NCBI RefSeq assembly: GCF_044596045.1
Contig: NZ_CP138995.1
Location: 3,410,001-3,474,000 of the forward strand
Length of the DNA: 64,000 nucleotides
From: Flagellimonas sp947499585
GTDB taxonomy: Bacteria; Bacteroidota; Bacteroidia; Flavobacteriales; Flavobacteriaceae
Reading direction: 5' to 3'
Shown: positions 52,868 to 61,687 of the stretch, piece after piece
Numbering within the stretch: the stretch's first letter is position 1
Layout: the number at the start of each line of letters is the position of its first letter
Translations under genes and position numbers: made by a program
The notes under the pieces: model-generated
Database searches by the model: none
Told to the model about the DNA's origin: nothing
The model's input: the letters and a program-made list of their open reading frames with translations, nothing else

Positions 52868-53622
52868 AAGAAAAAGTAAAAATATTCTTGGATTCCGATA
52901 TACTGGAAAAATATCTTTTAGGGGATACTTCTAAAGAAGAAAACCTTAAAGCAGAAAGGTACATCACTATGTATCCTGAAGTAAGGGAAACTTACAATGA
53001 GCTTCAAGATAACTTGGAAGCTTTTGCTAAGACATATGCTAGAAAAACACCTGAAGGTCTTAAGGAGATTATTCTTCACAGTGCTAGAAAAGAGCAAGTT
53101 GCAAGTAAAAAATTCTTCCGTTATGCAATTGCGGCCAGTGTGGCCATAATGATATTTGCTGGCTCTTCATACTTTTTCTGGAATCAAAGCAAAAGTCTTC
53201 AAGAAGAAAATACTTTGGTTACCAACCAAATGAAGTCTTTGGAGGAAAACATGAAAAATCAACTGGAAGATGTTAGAAACCAGTTTATCGTTCTTAACAA
53301 CCCAGGTACTAAAAGATATAATGTAAAAGGTAAAATGGAAGCTAAAGAGCTTAAGGCCGTAGCTTACATAAATCCAGTAAAAAAACTTTCCTATATCAAT
53401 GTTAGTAATGTGCCCAACCTTCCTGAAAACAAATGTTTTCAAATGTGGGCAGAAGTAAATGGAGAGTTGGTCAATTTGGGTGTCATCAAACAATTTGATG
53501 ATAAAAATAAACTCTTGGCGCTTCCATATGCAGAAAATGCAATAGGATACATTACCATTGAACCAGAAGGAGGCAATACCTCACCTACAGTTCAAAATAT
53601 AGTGGCCAATATCACTTATTAA
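52864..53622 (+). CDS. Anti-sigma factor (RskA-like)
   Basis: 252 residues. A cytoplasmic N-terminal part (residues 1-75, LGDTSKEENLKAERYITMYPEVRETYNELQ), one membrane helix (FFRYAIAASVAIMIFAGSSYFF, ~80-101), a coiled coil, and an RskA-type C-terminal domain (YINVSNVPNLPENKCFQMWAEVNGELVNLGVI...PEGGNTSP). It should hold the sigma factor encoded just upstream until a signal releases it. The trigger is unknown. Confidence 0.9.
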   Translation: MKEKVKIFLDSDILEKYLLGDTSKEENLKAERYITMYPEVRETYNELQDNLEAFAKTYARKTPEGLKEIILHSARKEQVASKKFFRYAIAASVAIMIFAGSSYFFWNQSKSLQEENTLVTNQMKSLEENMKNQLEDVRNQFIVLNNPGTKRYNVKGKMEAKELKAVAYINPVKKLSYINVSNVPNLPENKCFQMWAEVNGELVNLGVIKQFDDKNKLLALPYAENAIGYITIEPEGGNTSPTVQNIVANITY

Positions 53623-53674
53623 ACACTACCTCTAAAGTATCCTTAAACTTCGGTTCCTTTAAACAGGTATTTTG

Positions 53675-53682
53675 TAACTTTG
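53675..53682 (+). promoter_or_regulatory. Putative -7 box of the small Cys-rich gene
   Basis: TAACTTTG, exact TAnnTTTG, ending 15 nt before the ATG at 53698. No clear -33 element. Confidence 0.5.
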
Positions 53683-53697
53683 TCCAAAAGTTGGAAT

Positions 53698-53907
53698 ATG
53701 AAGCTCGCATTATTGACCATAGGTCTATTAGGACTTGCATTTGCCGGAATTGCCATTAAAATATGGTCTAAAAAAGATGGTAAATTTGCTGGCACCTGTG
53801 CAAGTCAGAATCCTTATTTAAATAACGACGGAGAAGCTTGCGGGTTCTGTGGAAAACTTCCATCTGAACAAGACTGTAAAAAGGACTCTGTTCCAGAATT
53901 ACAATAG
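53698..53907 (+). CDS. Small Cys-rich membrane protein, function unknown
   Basis: 69 residues from the ATG at 53698. One membrane helix (MKLALLTIGLLGLAFAGIAIKIW), then a short polar tail with four Cys (GTCASQNPYLNND, GEACGFCGKLPSEQDC). The C-x2-C pair might bind metal or form disulfides. Located between an ECF/anti-sigma pair and another ECF sigma gene. Unknown, but the promoter box and clean frame support a real gene. Confidence 0.72.
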   Translation: MKLALLTIGLLGLAFAGIAIKIWSKKDGKFAGTCASQNPYLNNDGEACGFCGKLPSEQDCKKDSVPELQ

Positions 53908-53942
53908 CTCATTTTTAATACCCACTCTGCAAAATAAAGTTT

Positions 53943-54503
53943 TTGAACAAAGTTGAGCAGTCCATTCAGGAGAACATAAAAAAGGCAATAGATGGTAATC
54001 AAATTGCCTTTAGCATACTTTTGGATACTTTTTGGAACGATGTTTATGGATTTCAGCTCACTAGGACTAAAAACGAAAATGATGCCGAGGATATTACAAT
54101 CAGAACCTTTTCCAAGGCTTTTGATAAGATAAATACCTACGATGATGCCTATGAATTTAAGACGTGGCTCATTACTATTTCCAAAAATCTTCATGTAGAC
54201 CTTATCCGAAAAAGAAAAAGAAGCCTTTTAGATGAAATGGATACCCATGGTGACGTTGTAAAAAAGGTTTTGGATGAAACACCTTCTGTAGAAGATCAAT
54301 TAATTATAGAACAAAATCTTGCCAATCTTTTACAAGACATTAAAAAATTAAAACCTCACTATCAAAAAGTCATCAACCTTAGATATTTTAATGAATTGAG
54401 TTACGCAGAAATAGCAAAAGAACTCAATGAACCCATAAACAATATCAAAGTAAAACTTTTACGGGCCAAAAAACTTTTAGCAGAGATTATCAAAAAAAAG
54501 TGA
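53943..54503 (+). CDS. ECF-type RNA polymerase sigma factor (second)
   Basis: 186 residues. Sigma2 NENDAEDITIRTFSKAFDKINTYDDAYEFKTWLITISKNLHVDLIRKRKRSLL and sigma4 LKPHYQKVINLRYFNELSYAEIAKELNEPINNIKVKLLRAKKLL. The start is a TTG; there is no ATG near the conserved region. No anti-sigma gene is adjacent. lipA begins 60 bp downstream, with its own promoter box. Confidence 0.9.
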   Translation: MNKVEQSIQENIKKAIDGNQIAFSILLDTFWNDVYGFQLTRTKNENDAEDITIRTFSKAFDKINTYDDAYEFKTWLITISKNLHVDLIRKRKRSLLDEMDTHGDVVKKVLDETPSVEDQLIIEQNLANLLQDIKKLKPHYQKVINLRYFNELSYAEIAKELNEPINNIKVKLLRAKKLLAEIIKKK

Positions 54504-54538
54504 GGCCATCACAAGAAGTTCTTTCCTTCCTAGTTTCG

Positions 54539-54546
54539 TATCTTTG
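54539..54546 (+). promoter_or_regulatory. Putative -7 box of lipA
   Basis: TATCTTTG, exact TAnnTTTG, ending 17 nt before the lipA ATG at 54564. Confidence 0.55.
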
Positions 54547-54563
54547 TAAATCAAATTTCTTTT

Positions 54564-55439
54564 ATGAGCACAGCTGTTATAGACAATGTTCTACCACCAA
54601 AAGGAAAACCAAAATGGCTTAGGGTAAAGCTCCCAACTGGTAAAAAATATACGCAGTTAAGAGGCCTTGTGGACAAGTATGACCTGCATACTATTTGCAC
54701 CTCAGGAAGTTGCCCTAACATGGGAGAATGTTGGGGTGAAGGAACAGCTACTTTTATGATTTTAGGAAACATTTGTACTCGTTCCTGCGGATTTTGTGGA
54801 GTTAAAACGGGAAGACCAGAGAGTGTTGACTGGGCAGAACCTGAAAAGGTGGCTCGTTCCATAAAAATTATGGAGATAAAACATGCGGTGGTCACCTCGG
54901 TAGATAGAGATGATCTAAAAGACATGGGATCTATTATATGGGCAGAAACCGTAAAGGCCATTAGAAGAATGAACCCAGAAACCACTTTGGAAACTCTTAT
55001 TCCTGATTTCCAAGGAATTGAAACCCATTTAGATAGAATTCTAGAGGTTTCTCCTGAGGTCATTTCCCATAATATGGAAACCGTAAAGCGGCTTACAAGA
55101 GAAGTACGCATTCAAGCTAAGTATGAAAGAAGTTTGGGTGTTTTGGATTATCTCAAGAAAAATGGTGCCAGCAGAACTAAATCTGGTATCATGCTGGGTC
55201 TTGGCGAAATGGAAGAAGAGGTAATACAGACCATGAAGGACCTAAGAAAGGCTGATGTTGATGTAGTTACAATAGGTCAATATTTACAGCCATCGAAAAA
55301 ACATTTACCGGTAAAGGAATTTATACTACCCGAGCAGTTTAAAAAATATGAGGAAATAGGTTTAGAAATGGGCTTTAGACATGTAGAAAGCGGTGCCTTG
55401 GTTCGCTCTTCCTACAAGGCTCATAAGCATATTCACTAG
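54564..55439 (+). CDS. lipA: Lipoyl synthase
   Basis: 291 residues, radical SAM. The auxiliary cluster motif CTSGSCPNMGECW and the SAM cluster motif CTRSCGFC (CxxxCxxC) are intact, followed by VVTSVDRDDL, SRTKSGIMLGLGE and the C-terminal GPLVRSSY-like GALVRSSYKA serine ligand region. It inserts sulfur into octanoyl groups to make lipoate. gapA follows 26 bp later. Confidence 0.96.
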   Translation: MSTAVIDNVLPPKGKPKWLRVKLPTGKKYTQLRGLVDKYDLHTICTSGSCPNMGECWGEGTATFMILGNICTRSCGFCGVKTGRPESVDWAEPEKVARSIKIMEIKHAVVTSVDRDDLKDMGSIIWAETVKAIRRMNPETTLETLIPDFQGIETHLDRILEVSPEVISHNMETVKRLTREVRIQAKYERSLGVLDYLKKNGASRTKSGIMLGLGEMEEEVIQTMKDLRKADVDVVTIGQYLQPSKKHLPVKEFILPEQFKKYEEIGLEMGFRHVESGALVRSSYKAHKHIH

Positions 55440-55465
55440 CCACATACCCTACCTATTATTATCAA

Positions 55466-56476
55466 ATGAAACATGTTAACATTGGCATAAACGGCTTTGG
55501 ACGTATTGGAAGAACACTGTTTAGGTTACTTCAAAACCACTCCAATATAAATGTTGTGGTCATTAATGATTTGAGTGATGCCCGAACATTGGCACATCTT
55601 TTAAAATATGACAGTATTCATGGCACTCTCAATGTCAATATAGGTTCTAGTGAGAGTGACATCATTGTTGATGGCAAAAAGGTCAAGGTATTAAACCACA
55701 ATAATCCGCAAGAGATTAATTGGAAAGCATACGATGTAGATATCGTAGTTGAAGCATCAGGGAAATTTAAAAAGAGAGCGCATTTAACACAACATCTAGA
55801 AAATGGTGCTAAAAAGGTCATCCTGTCCGTTCCGCCTGAAGATGACGACATTAAAATGGTGGTAATTGGAGTAAATGAAACACAGATTGGACCAGATGAC
55901 CATATCATCTCCAATGCTTCATGCACAACCAACAACGCAGCTCCCATGATAAAGGTAATTGACGAGTTATGTGGTATAGAACAAGCCTATATTACCACGA
56001 TCCATTCCTATACTTCCGATCAAAGCCTTCATGACAGACCACATAGAGATTTAAGAAGGTCTAGAGCGGCCGGACAGTCCATTATACCCACAACAACAGG
56101 TGCTGCAAAAGCGCTAACAAGGATTTTTCCGCAACTATCAGATGTCATTGGAGGATGTGGCATTCGGGTTCCCGTGCCAAACGGCTCATTGACAGACATA
56201 ACGTTCAATGTTAAAAAAGAGACCTCAATTGAGGAAATAAACCATACTTTTGAGTATTATGCTAATAATCAACTGAATAATATACTTCAGTATACCGAAG
56301 ACCCCATTGTTTCTATAGACATAAACAATAGTTGTTATTCTTGTACGTTTGATTCATTAATGACCTCCGTTATTGGAAAAATGGTGAAAATCATTGGATG
56401 GTATGATAATGAAACTGGATATTGCTCCAGAATTGTTGATTTAATAGCTTTACTTATAAAGAAAAACTACGTTTGA
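55466..56476 (+). CDS. gap: Glyceraldehyde-3-phosphate dehydrogenase
   Basis: 336 residues. NIGINGFGRIGRTLFRLL, the NAD-type acidic VVINDLSD, catalytic Cys153 in SNASCTTNNAAPMIKV, and HSYTSDQSLHDRPHRDLRRSRAAGQSIIPTTTGAAKAL. WYDNETGYCSRIVDL is the usual end. Glycolytic or gluconeogenic; a NAD preference is suggested by the acidic Asp. The histidine kinase gene overlaps its stop by 4 bp. Confidence 0.95.
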   Translation: MKHVNIGINGFGRIGRTLFRLLQNHSNINVVVINDLSDARTLAHLLKYDSIHGTLNVNIGSSESDIIVDGKKVKVLNHNNPQEINWKAYDVDIVVEASGKFKKRAHLTQHLENGAKKVILSVPPEDDDIKMVVIGVNETQIGPDDHIISNASCTTNNAAPMIKVIDELCGIEQAYITTIHSYTSDQSLHDRPHRDLRRSRAAGQSIIPTTTGAAKALTRIFPQLSDVIGGCGIRVPVPNGSLTDITFNVKKETSIEEINHTFEYYANNQLNNILQYTEDPIVSIDINNSCYSCTFDSLMTSVIGKMVKIIGWYDNETGYCSRIVDLIALLIKKNYV

Positions 56477-58695
56477 CGTCAAATACAATATATAAATGTG
56501 TTTGCAGCATAAAGTTAATTGTGCTGTACATTTTCCTTTGCACCCAAGTCTCTTATGGGCAAAAAGATATTAGTTCTACCACAAAAGTACAGTCCATTTT
56601 TGATGAGTTTATGGTCTACAGGCATCAAAACAAAGTAGATAAAGCCCTGGAAACTTTAGATCAAGCCGCAAAAATTGCGGAAAACAATGAAGATGCAAAG
56701 CTTCTGTTGGATACCTATCATCAATACGCAAGGTTGTTTTTGGAAGAAGGCGATAGAGAAACCACAATTTTCTATTGGGATCGAGCAAGTATTCTGTTAA
56801 AAGACCTCTCCTATTCATTTGGGCAAGCTTTCCACAATTATTTGGAAGCCGCGGTACGTTTTGATGAAGGAAACAATTTTCAGTCCCTAAAGCTTTTAGA
56901 AGAATCAAGAAAGTTGAGCAACAACAGGAATTTAAGCAACAATATTCTATTGCTTGAAGCGTACATATATACCAATATTGAAAAATATGAGGATGCCATT
57001 AAGAACTTACATGCGCTTATAGTTAATTCAGATGATAAAGAAAGAGCATATCTAGCGACCAAGGCAAACCTGCAGCTTGCAAAAATAAGCCTCGACTTGG
57101 ATGACTTGGAAGAAGGAATTATTCATTCTAAAGCTGCACTTGAGCTTGCTGAAAAACATAGTTATTCCAAAGAGATAAAAATAGCCAACGAGAGACTTTC
57201 CATTATCTATGAGAGAATTGGCAGCTATGATGAATCACTTCGTTATAAAAAGAGCCTGGAACAGATTAAGGATTCTATTTTCAATATTGAGAAAGTAAAA
57301 TTAGAGGCCACAACTGCGGATAGAATTAGGTTTGAGCATCAAATGACCGAAATAAATAAGCTTACTGCTAAAAATGAGGAGTTAAGTGAATCTAAAAATC
57401 GTTCAGAGATCACTGCCATACTTACTTCCGCTTTCTTAACCATTATCTCATTATTGGCAGTATCCCTTTTTAGAAATAATCAAATTAAGCTTAAAACAAA
57501 CGATTTATTATACACAAAAAATAAAGAGTTGGAGTTGGCAAGAGACTCGGCGGTTTCTGCTATGGAGGCTAAAACCAATTTTTTATCTACGGTTACGCAT
57601 GAGTTGCGCACACCACTATATGCAGTAACTGGGCTTACGCACTTGTTGTTGGATGAAGACCCGGCAGAACATCAAAAAGAACATTTAAAATCTTTAAAGT
57701 TTTCAGGTGACTACCTTTTAAACTTCATTAACGATATTCTACAAATCAACAAAATAGATGCAGAAAAACTTGAACCCTTGAACATTGAGTTCAAACTGCA
57801 AAAAGTTCTTACAGATGTTGTGGATTCATTAAGACAGAATGCAAATGAAACTAATACCAGCTTAATTTTAGATTACGACACAAAAATTCCGAAGCACCTT
57901 CTAGGTGACCCCATAAAATTATCTCAAATATTCATGAACCTTATGGGAAATGCGCTAAAGTTCACCAAAGACGGAAAGGTAGAAGTTATAGCCAAATTAT
58001 TGAACAAGGACGAGGAAAACGTAAAGCTATACTTTGAGGTAAAAGATAATGGTATTGGGATTTCCGAAGATCAACAGAAAAATATTTTTGACAGTTTTGA
58101 ACAAGGTTCTGTTCAAATAAATAGAGAATACGGTGGAACAGGTTTAGGGCTAACCATTGTAAAGAGTTTGCTAGGTCTTTTTAATAGCAAAATAAACTTA
58201 GAAAGTGAACTTGGCCACGGAAGTTCCTTCTTCTTTGAAATGGACATTAAATGTGATACCAATGCAATGGATGAGGTTTCCTTTGAATTAGATCCGGAAG
58301 AATTTGAATTTAAGGGATTACATATTTTGATTGTGGAAGACAACAAAATAAACCAAGTAATCACCAAGAAAATGTTAACCAAAAAGGAGATTACCTGTGA
58401 TATTGCAAACAATGGCAACGAAGCTATAGATATGGCCAAGGCAAATACCTATAATGCTATTCTAATGGATATTCATATGCCCGGAATAAGTGGTGAAGAA
58501 GCTACCCGTCAAATAAGAAAATTTGATGAAGAAATTCCCATTATCGCCTTAACGGCTATTTCTTTGGACGACAGTTTGGACAGCTTTTATGAAGCTGGCT
58601 GTAATGATGTAGTAACCAAACCATTTAAGCCAGAGGTATTCTACCAGAAAATTGGAGAGAACATCTTTAGAAAAAAGATGGAGGGTCAAGTCTAA
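56473..58695 (+). CDS. TPR-containing hybrid sensor histidine kinase
   Basis: 740 residues. Signal-like start (IKLIVLYIFLCTQVSYGQ), TPR-rich sensor (~35-270), one membrane helix (ITAILTSAFLTIISLLAVSLF, ~313-335), HisKA with His376 in VTHELRTPLYAV, HATPase (FMNLMGNALKF, DNGIGIS, GGTGLGL) and a C-terminal receiver (~617-735) with Asp666 in AILMDIHMPG. A periplasmic TPR sensor of this type is common in Flavobacteria. The signal is unknown. It converges with lpxK, sharing the last 4 bp. Confidence 0.92.
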   Translation: MTSNTIYKCVCSIKLIVLYIFLCTQVSYGQKDISSTTKVQSIFDEFMVYRHQNKVDKALETLDQAAKIAENNEDAKLLLDTYHQYARLFLEEGDRETTIFYWDRASILLKDLSYSFGQAFHNYLEAAVRFDEGNNFQSLKLLEESRKLSNNRNLSNNILLLEAYIYTNIEKYEDAIKNLHALIVNSDDKERAYLATKANLQLAKISLDLDDLEEGIIHSKAALELAEKHSYSKEIKIANERLSIIYERIGSYDESLRYKKSLEQIKDSIFNIEKVKLEATTADRIRFEHQMTEINKLTAKNEELSESKNRSEITAILTSAFLTIISLLAVSLFRNNQIKLKTNDLLYTKNKELELARDSAVSAMEAKTNFLSTVTHELRTPLYAVTGLTHLLLDEDPAEHQKEHLKSLKFSGDYLLNFINDILQINKIDAEKLEPLNIEFKLQKVLTDVVDSLRQNANETNTSLILDYDTKIPKHLLGDPIKLSQIFMNLMGNALKFTKDGKVEVIAKLLNKDEENVKLYFEVKDNGIGISEDQQKNIFDSFEQGSVQINREYGGTGLGLTIVKSLLGLFNSKINLESELGHGSSFFFEMDIKCDTNAMDEVSFELDPEEFEFKGLHILIVEDNKINQVITKKMLTKKEITCDIANNGNEAIDMAKANTYNAILMDIHMPGISGEEATRQIRKFDEEIPIIALTAISLDDSLDSFYEAGCNDVVTKPFKPEVFYQKIGENIFRKKMEGQV

Positions 58696-59687
58696 ATCAA
58701 TTCAATCACGGCCTTTTTCAATACCTTATGATCTTCATCTGAAAAATGATGGGCCACTTCCAAATAATAAAGATTCTCAACTTTACCTTCTAACCTAACA
58801 AAGTCTTTTTCAGTGGTCAGCACTACATCATAGTCTTTAAATTGACGTATTTCTTGATCCGAGAAATAATGATGATCGCTATACTCAAAATGTTTGAATT
58901 CCAAACCAAGATTGATTAGATAAGAAACTAAGGGTTTGGGAAAAGCTATTCCAGTGACCAATGCAACCTTTTTACCATTTAGCTCAGAACGCTCAACACT
59001 TCCCTCTGCATTTTTAAAGCTATTGGCATACTTAAAATGGCAAAAAAGCACTTTTTGATTATTTGATGGTTTCAACTTTTGTGAAATGGAGGTTTTTTCA
59101 TCTTCCAATAAAGATTCAGGGCATTTTGTAACAATAATGATATCTGCTCGCTTTGACTCCTTTTTACTATCTCTAAGGTTTCCTGTTGGCAAATACCAAT
59201 CGCTGAAAAACAAATTGTCATATGCCGTTAATAAAATAGAAAAACTAGGTTTTACCTTTCTATGCTGAAAAGCATCGTCCAAGAGAATAACATCTGGCTT
59301 GACGGTACTTTGAAGTTTAGTAATGCCATTTCTTCTATCCGCGTCAACCGCTATTATGGCCTGCGGAAATTTTTTAAACAACTGAAAGGGTTCATCACCC
59401 AAATCCTCTACTGAGCATTTTTTATCAGCAAGCAAAAAACCTTTAGACTTTCTTTTATAGCCCCTACTTAAAACCGCTACCTTTTTATCACCAATTAATC
59501 GAATTAAATATTCTATCATTGGTGTTTTACCAGTGCCACCAACACTCAGGTTACCCACGCATATAGTAGGCGTTTTATACCTTACAGATTTGAAGAATCC
59601 AATATCATAAAGAAGATTCCTTACATAAACGACCAATGCATAAATAAAAGAAAATGGAAATGCTATTTTCCGAAGCAGTTGCAGCAT
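58692..59687 (-). CDS. lpxK: Tetraacyldisaccharide 4'-kinase
   Basis: 331 residues from the ATG at 59687; a longer frame to 59789 would overlap the divergent Nif3 gene. N-terminal membrane-associated segment (KIAFPFSFIYALVVYVRNLLYD), Walker A GNLSVGGTGKTPMIEYL, SRGYKRKSKG, DEPFQLFKKFPQAIIAVDADRR and LLDDAFQHRKVKPSF. It phosphorylates lipid A at the 4' position. Its presence confirms a Gram-negative outer membrane. Confidence 0.95.
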   Translation of the reverse strand: MLQLLRKIAFPFSFIYALVVYVRNLLYDIGFFKSVRYKTPTICVGNLSVGGTGKTPMIEYLIRLIGDKKVAVLSRGYKRKSKGFLLADKKCSVEDLGDEPFQLFKKFPQAIIAVDADRRNGITKLQSTVKPDVILLDDAFQHRKVKPSFSILLTAYDNLFFSDWYLPTGNLRDSKKESKRADIIIVTKCPESLLEDEKTSISQKLKPSNNQKVLFCHFKYANSFKNAEGSVERSELNGKKVALVTGIAFPKPLVSYLINLGLEFKHFEYSDHHYFSDQEIRQFKDYDVVLTTEKDFVRLEGKVENLYYLEVAHHFSDEDHKVLKKAVIELI

Positions 59688-59707
59688 ATAGCGAAAATAT
59701 AATATTT

Positions 59708-59715
59708 TATCTTTA
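59708..59715 (+). promoter_or_regulatory. Putative -7 box of the Nif3-like gene
   Basis: TATCTTTA, 7 of 8 positions of the TAnnTTTG consensus, ending 20 nt before the ATG at 59736. Weak evidence. Confidence 0.3.
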
Positions 59716-59735
59716 GCAACATTAAGAAACATCAA

Positions 59736-60830
59736 ATGACCGTAAAGGATATTACAAAAATACTGGAAGAACTTGCTCCATTGTCCCATGCAGAAGAATT
59801 TGATAATGTAGGATTACTGGTTGGCAATTATAACATGAATGTAAAAGGCGTTTTAGTTACTCTGGACACTCTTGAAAATGTTGTGGATGAAGCTATTAAG
59901 AAGGACTGCAATATGATTGTGAGCTTTCATCCCATCATATTTAAAGGGCTTAAAAAACTAACTGGAGCTAATTATGTAGAAAGAGTAGTTTTAAAGGCCA
60001 TAGCCCATAATATTGCCATTTACAGCATGCATACGGCCTTGGACAATAGCAATATGGGGGTAAATGCTAAAATCTGTGAGGTCTTGGGCATTCAAAATCC
60101 AAAAATTCTTATACCAAAAAAAGGAACAATCAAAAAATTAACCACTTATGCCCCAATAGCTAATGCCGATGCTGTTAAATCTGCTTTGTTCAACGCTGGG
60201 GCCGGAGAAATGGGGAAATACAGTAATTGTAGCTTTAGCACCAATGGTGATGGTAGTTTTAAGGCAGGGATTGATGCCAATCCAACAATTGGTAAAATAG
60301 GAGAAACCCATTTTGAAAAAGAAGTGCAAATCAATATGATTTTTTCCTTTGAAAAAGAAAAATCCATCGTATCAGCCCTTTTTGAAGACCATCCTTATGA
60401 AGAAGTAGCATATGAAATAGCCACTTTAGAAAATACCAACCAAAATATTGGTATGGGAATGTATGGGGTTCTTGATACTGAAATGGATGAAAGCACTTTT
60501 CTTCAAATGGTTAAGAAAAGAATGAATGCTTCCGTTGTTAGACACTCCAATTTGCTTGGTAAAAAGGTAAAAAAGGTAGCGGTACTAGGTGGTAGCGGTG
60601 CATTTGCAATTTCCGCGGCAAAAAAAGCAGGTGTTGATGTTTTTATTACTTCTGATCTAAAATATCATCAGTTTTACGAAGCGGAGGGTCAATTGGTACT
60701 AGCAGATATTGGGCACTTTGAAACTGAGCAGTTTACAAAAGACTTATTAGTTGATTATCTTATCAAAAAAATTCCTAATTTTGCAATCTCGTTATCGGAA
60801 AGTATAACAAATCCCATCAAGTATTTATAA
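59736..60830 (+). CDS. Nif3-like dinuclear metal centre protein
   Basis: 364 residues, long Nif3 type with a central insert. SHAEEFDNVGLLVGN start, MIVSFHPIIFKGLKKL with the first metal His, AIYSMHTALDNSNMGVN, and the C-terminal ITSDLKYHQFYEAEGQLVLADIGHFETEQF with the other metal ligands. The function of the family is unsettled (GTP cyclohydrolase-like fold). The coiled-coil gene follows after 3 bp, an arrangement often seen with zinc-ribbon proteins of its family. Confidence 0.9.
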   Translation: MTVKDITKILEELAPLSHAEEFDNVGLLVGNYNMNVKGVLVTLDTLENVVDEAIKKDCNMIVSFHPIIFKGLKKLTGANYVERVVLKAIAHNIAIYSMHTALDNSNMGVNAKICEVLGIQNPKILIPKKGTIKKLTTYAPIANADAVKSALFNAGAGEMGKYSNCSFSTNGDGSFKAGIDANPTIGKIGETHFEKEVQINMIFSFEKEKSIVSALFEDHPYEEVAYEIATLENTNQNIGMGMYGVLDTEMDESTFLQMVKKRMNASVVRHSNLLGKKVKKVAVLGGSGAFAISAAKKAGVDVFITSDLKYHQFYEAEGQLVLADIGHFETEQFTKDLLVDYLIKKIPNFAISLSESITNPIKYL

Positions 60831-60833
60831 TTT

Positions 60834-61613
60834 ATGGCGAAAAAAAAGGAAAACACCGTTGAGGAAAAATTAAGAGCGCTGTATGATTTGCAGTTAATTG
60901 ATTCTCGGGTTGATGAAATACGCAATGTAAGAGGTGAATTGCCTCTAGAAGTTCAAGATTTGGAAGATGAAGTATTGGGTCTTAAAACCCGTATGGACAA
61001 ATTGAAAACGGATGTAGAAACTGTAAATTTTGAAATTGCAGCTAAGAAGAACCTCATTGAAGAAGCCAAGACGCTTATTAAGAAATATGCTGAGCAGCAG
61101 AAGAATGTAAGAAACAGTCGTGAATTTAATTCTTTGAGCAAAGAAGTTGAATTCCAAGAATTGGAAATTCAATTGGCTGAAAAAAATATAAAGGAGTTCA
61201 AGGCCCAAATAGATCAGAAAAAAGAGGTCATAGCAGACACCAAAGAGAAATTATCAGAAAGAGATGGCCACCTAAAGCACAAGAAAAGTGAGTTGGATGC
61301 TATTCTTGCCGAAACCGAAAAAGAGGAAAAGGCACTTTTGAAAAAATCTGAAGAGTTTGAAGAAAAAATCGAAGAGCGTTTGATACAGGCTTACAAGAGA
61401 ATTCGCCATAACGTAAAAAATGGTTTAGCTGTTGTTCCTGTAGAGAGAGGAGCATCTGGTGGTTCTTTCTTTACTATACCTCCGCAAGTGCAGGTAGAGA
61501 TTGCTTCAAGAAAGAAAATCATTACTGATGAGCATAGTGGAAGGATTTTGGTAGATCCACAGCTTGCAGAAGAAGAACAAGTAAGAATGCAAGGAATGTT
61601 CGCTAAAATCTAG
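60834..61613 (+). CDS. Coiled-coil protein related to C4-type zinc-ribbon (zf-RING_7) family, Cys-less
   Basis: 259 residues. A long antiparallel coiled coil (residues ~10-190, rich in E/K) precedes a C-terminal domain. In the family, this domain carries two C-x2-C pairs of the form ACGGC and CEHCGR. Here the equivalent positions read GASGGSFFTIPPQ and DEHSGRILVD, and the whole protein has no cysteine. The surrounding pattern VPVERG..GG.F.TIPPQ.Q.EI...KKII..EH.GRIL is otherwise kept. It starts 3 bp after the Nif3 gene. A strong terminator follows. Confidence 0.85.
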   Translation: MAKKKENTVEEKLRALYDLQLIDSRVDEIRNVRGELPLEVQDLEDEVLGLKTRMDKLKTDVETVNFEIAAKKNLIEEAKTLIKKYAEQQKNVRNSREFNSLSKEVEFQELEIQLAEKNIKEFKAQIDQKKEVIADTKEKLSERDGHLKHKKSELDAILAETEKEEKALLKKSEEFEEKIEERLIQAYKRIRHNVKNGLAVVPVERGASGGSFFTIPPQVQVEIASRKKIITDEHSGRILVDPQLAEEEQVRMQGMFAKI

Positions 61614-61637
61614 AAACATTTTTTTTCTAAAAAGTAT

Positions 61638-61665
61638 AAGCCACCTTTTCAGGTGGCTTTTTTTA
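61638..61665 (+). terminator. Rho-independent terminator after the Nif3/coiled-coil operon
   Basis: Perfect 9-bp stem AAGCCACCT (61638-61646) / AGGTGGCTT (61651-61659), 4-nt loop TTTC, then a run of T. It lies 24 bp past the stop. Confidence 0.88.
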
Positions 61666-61687
61666 TTTTATTTCCTATGAATTAAGC

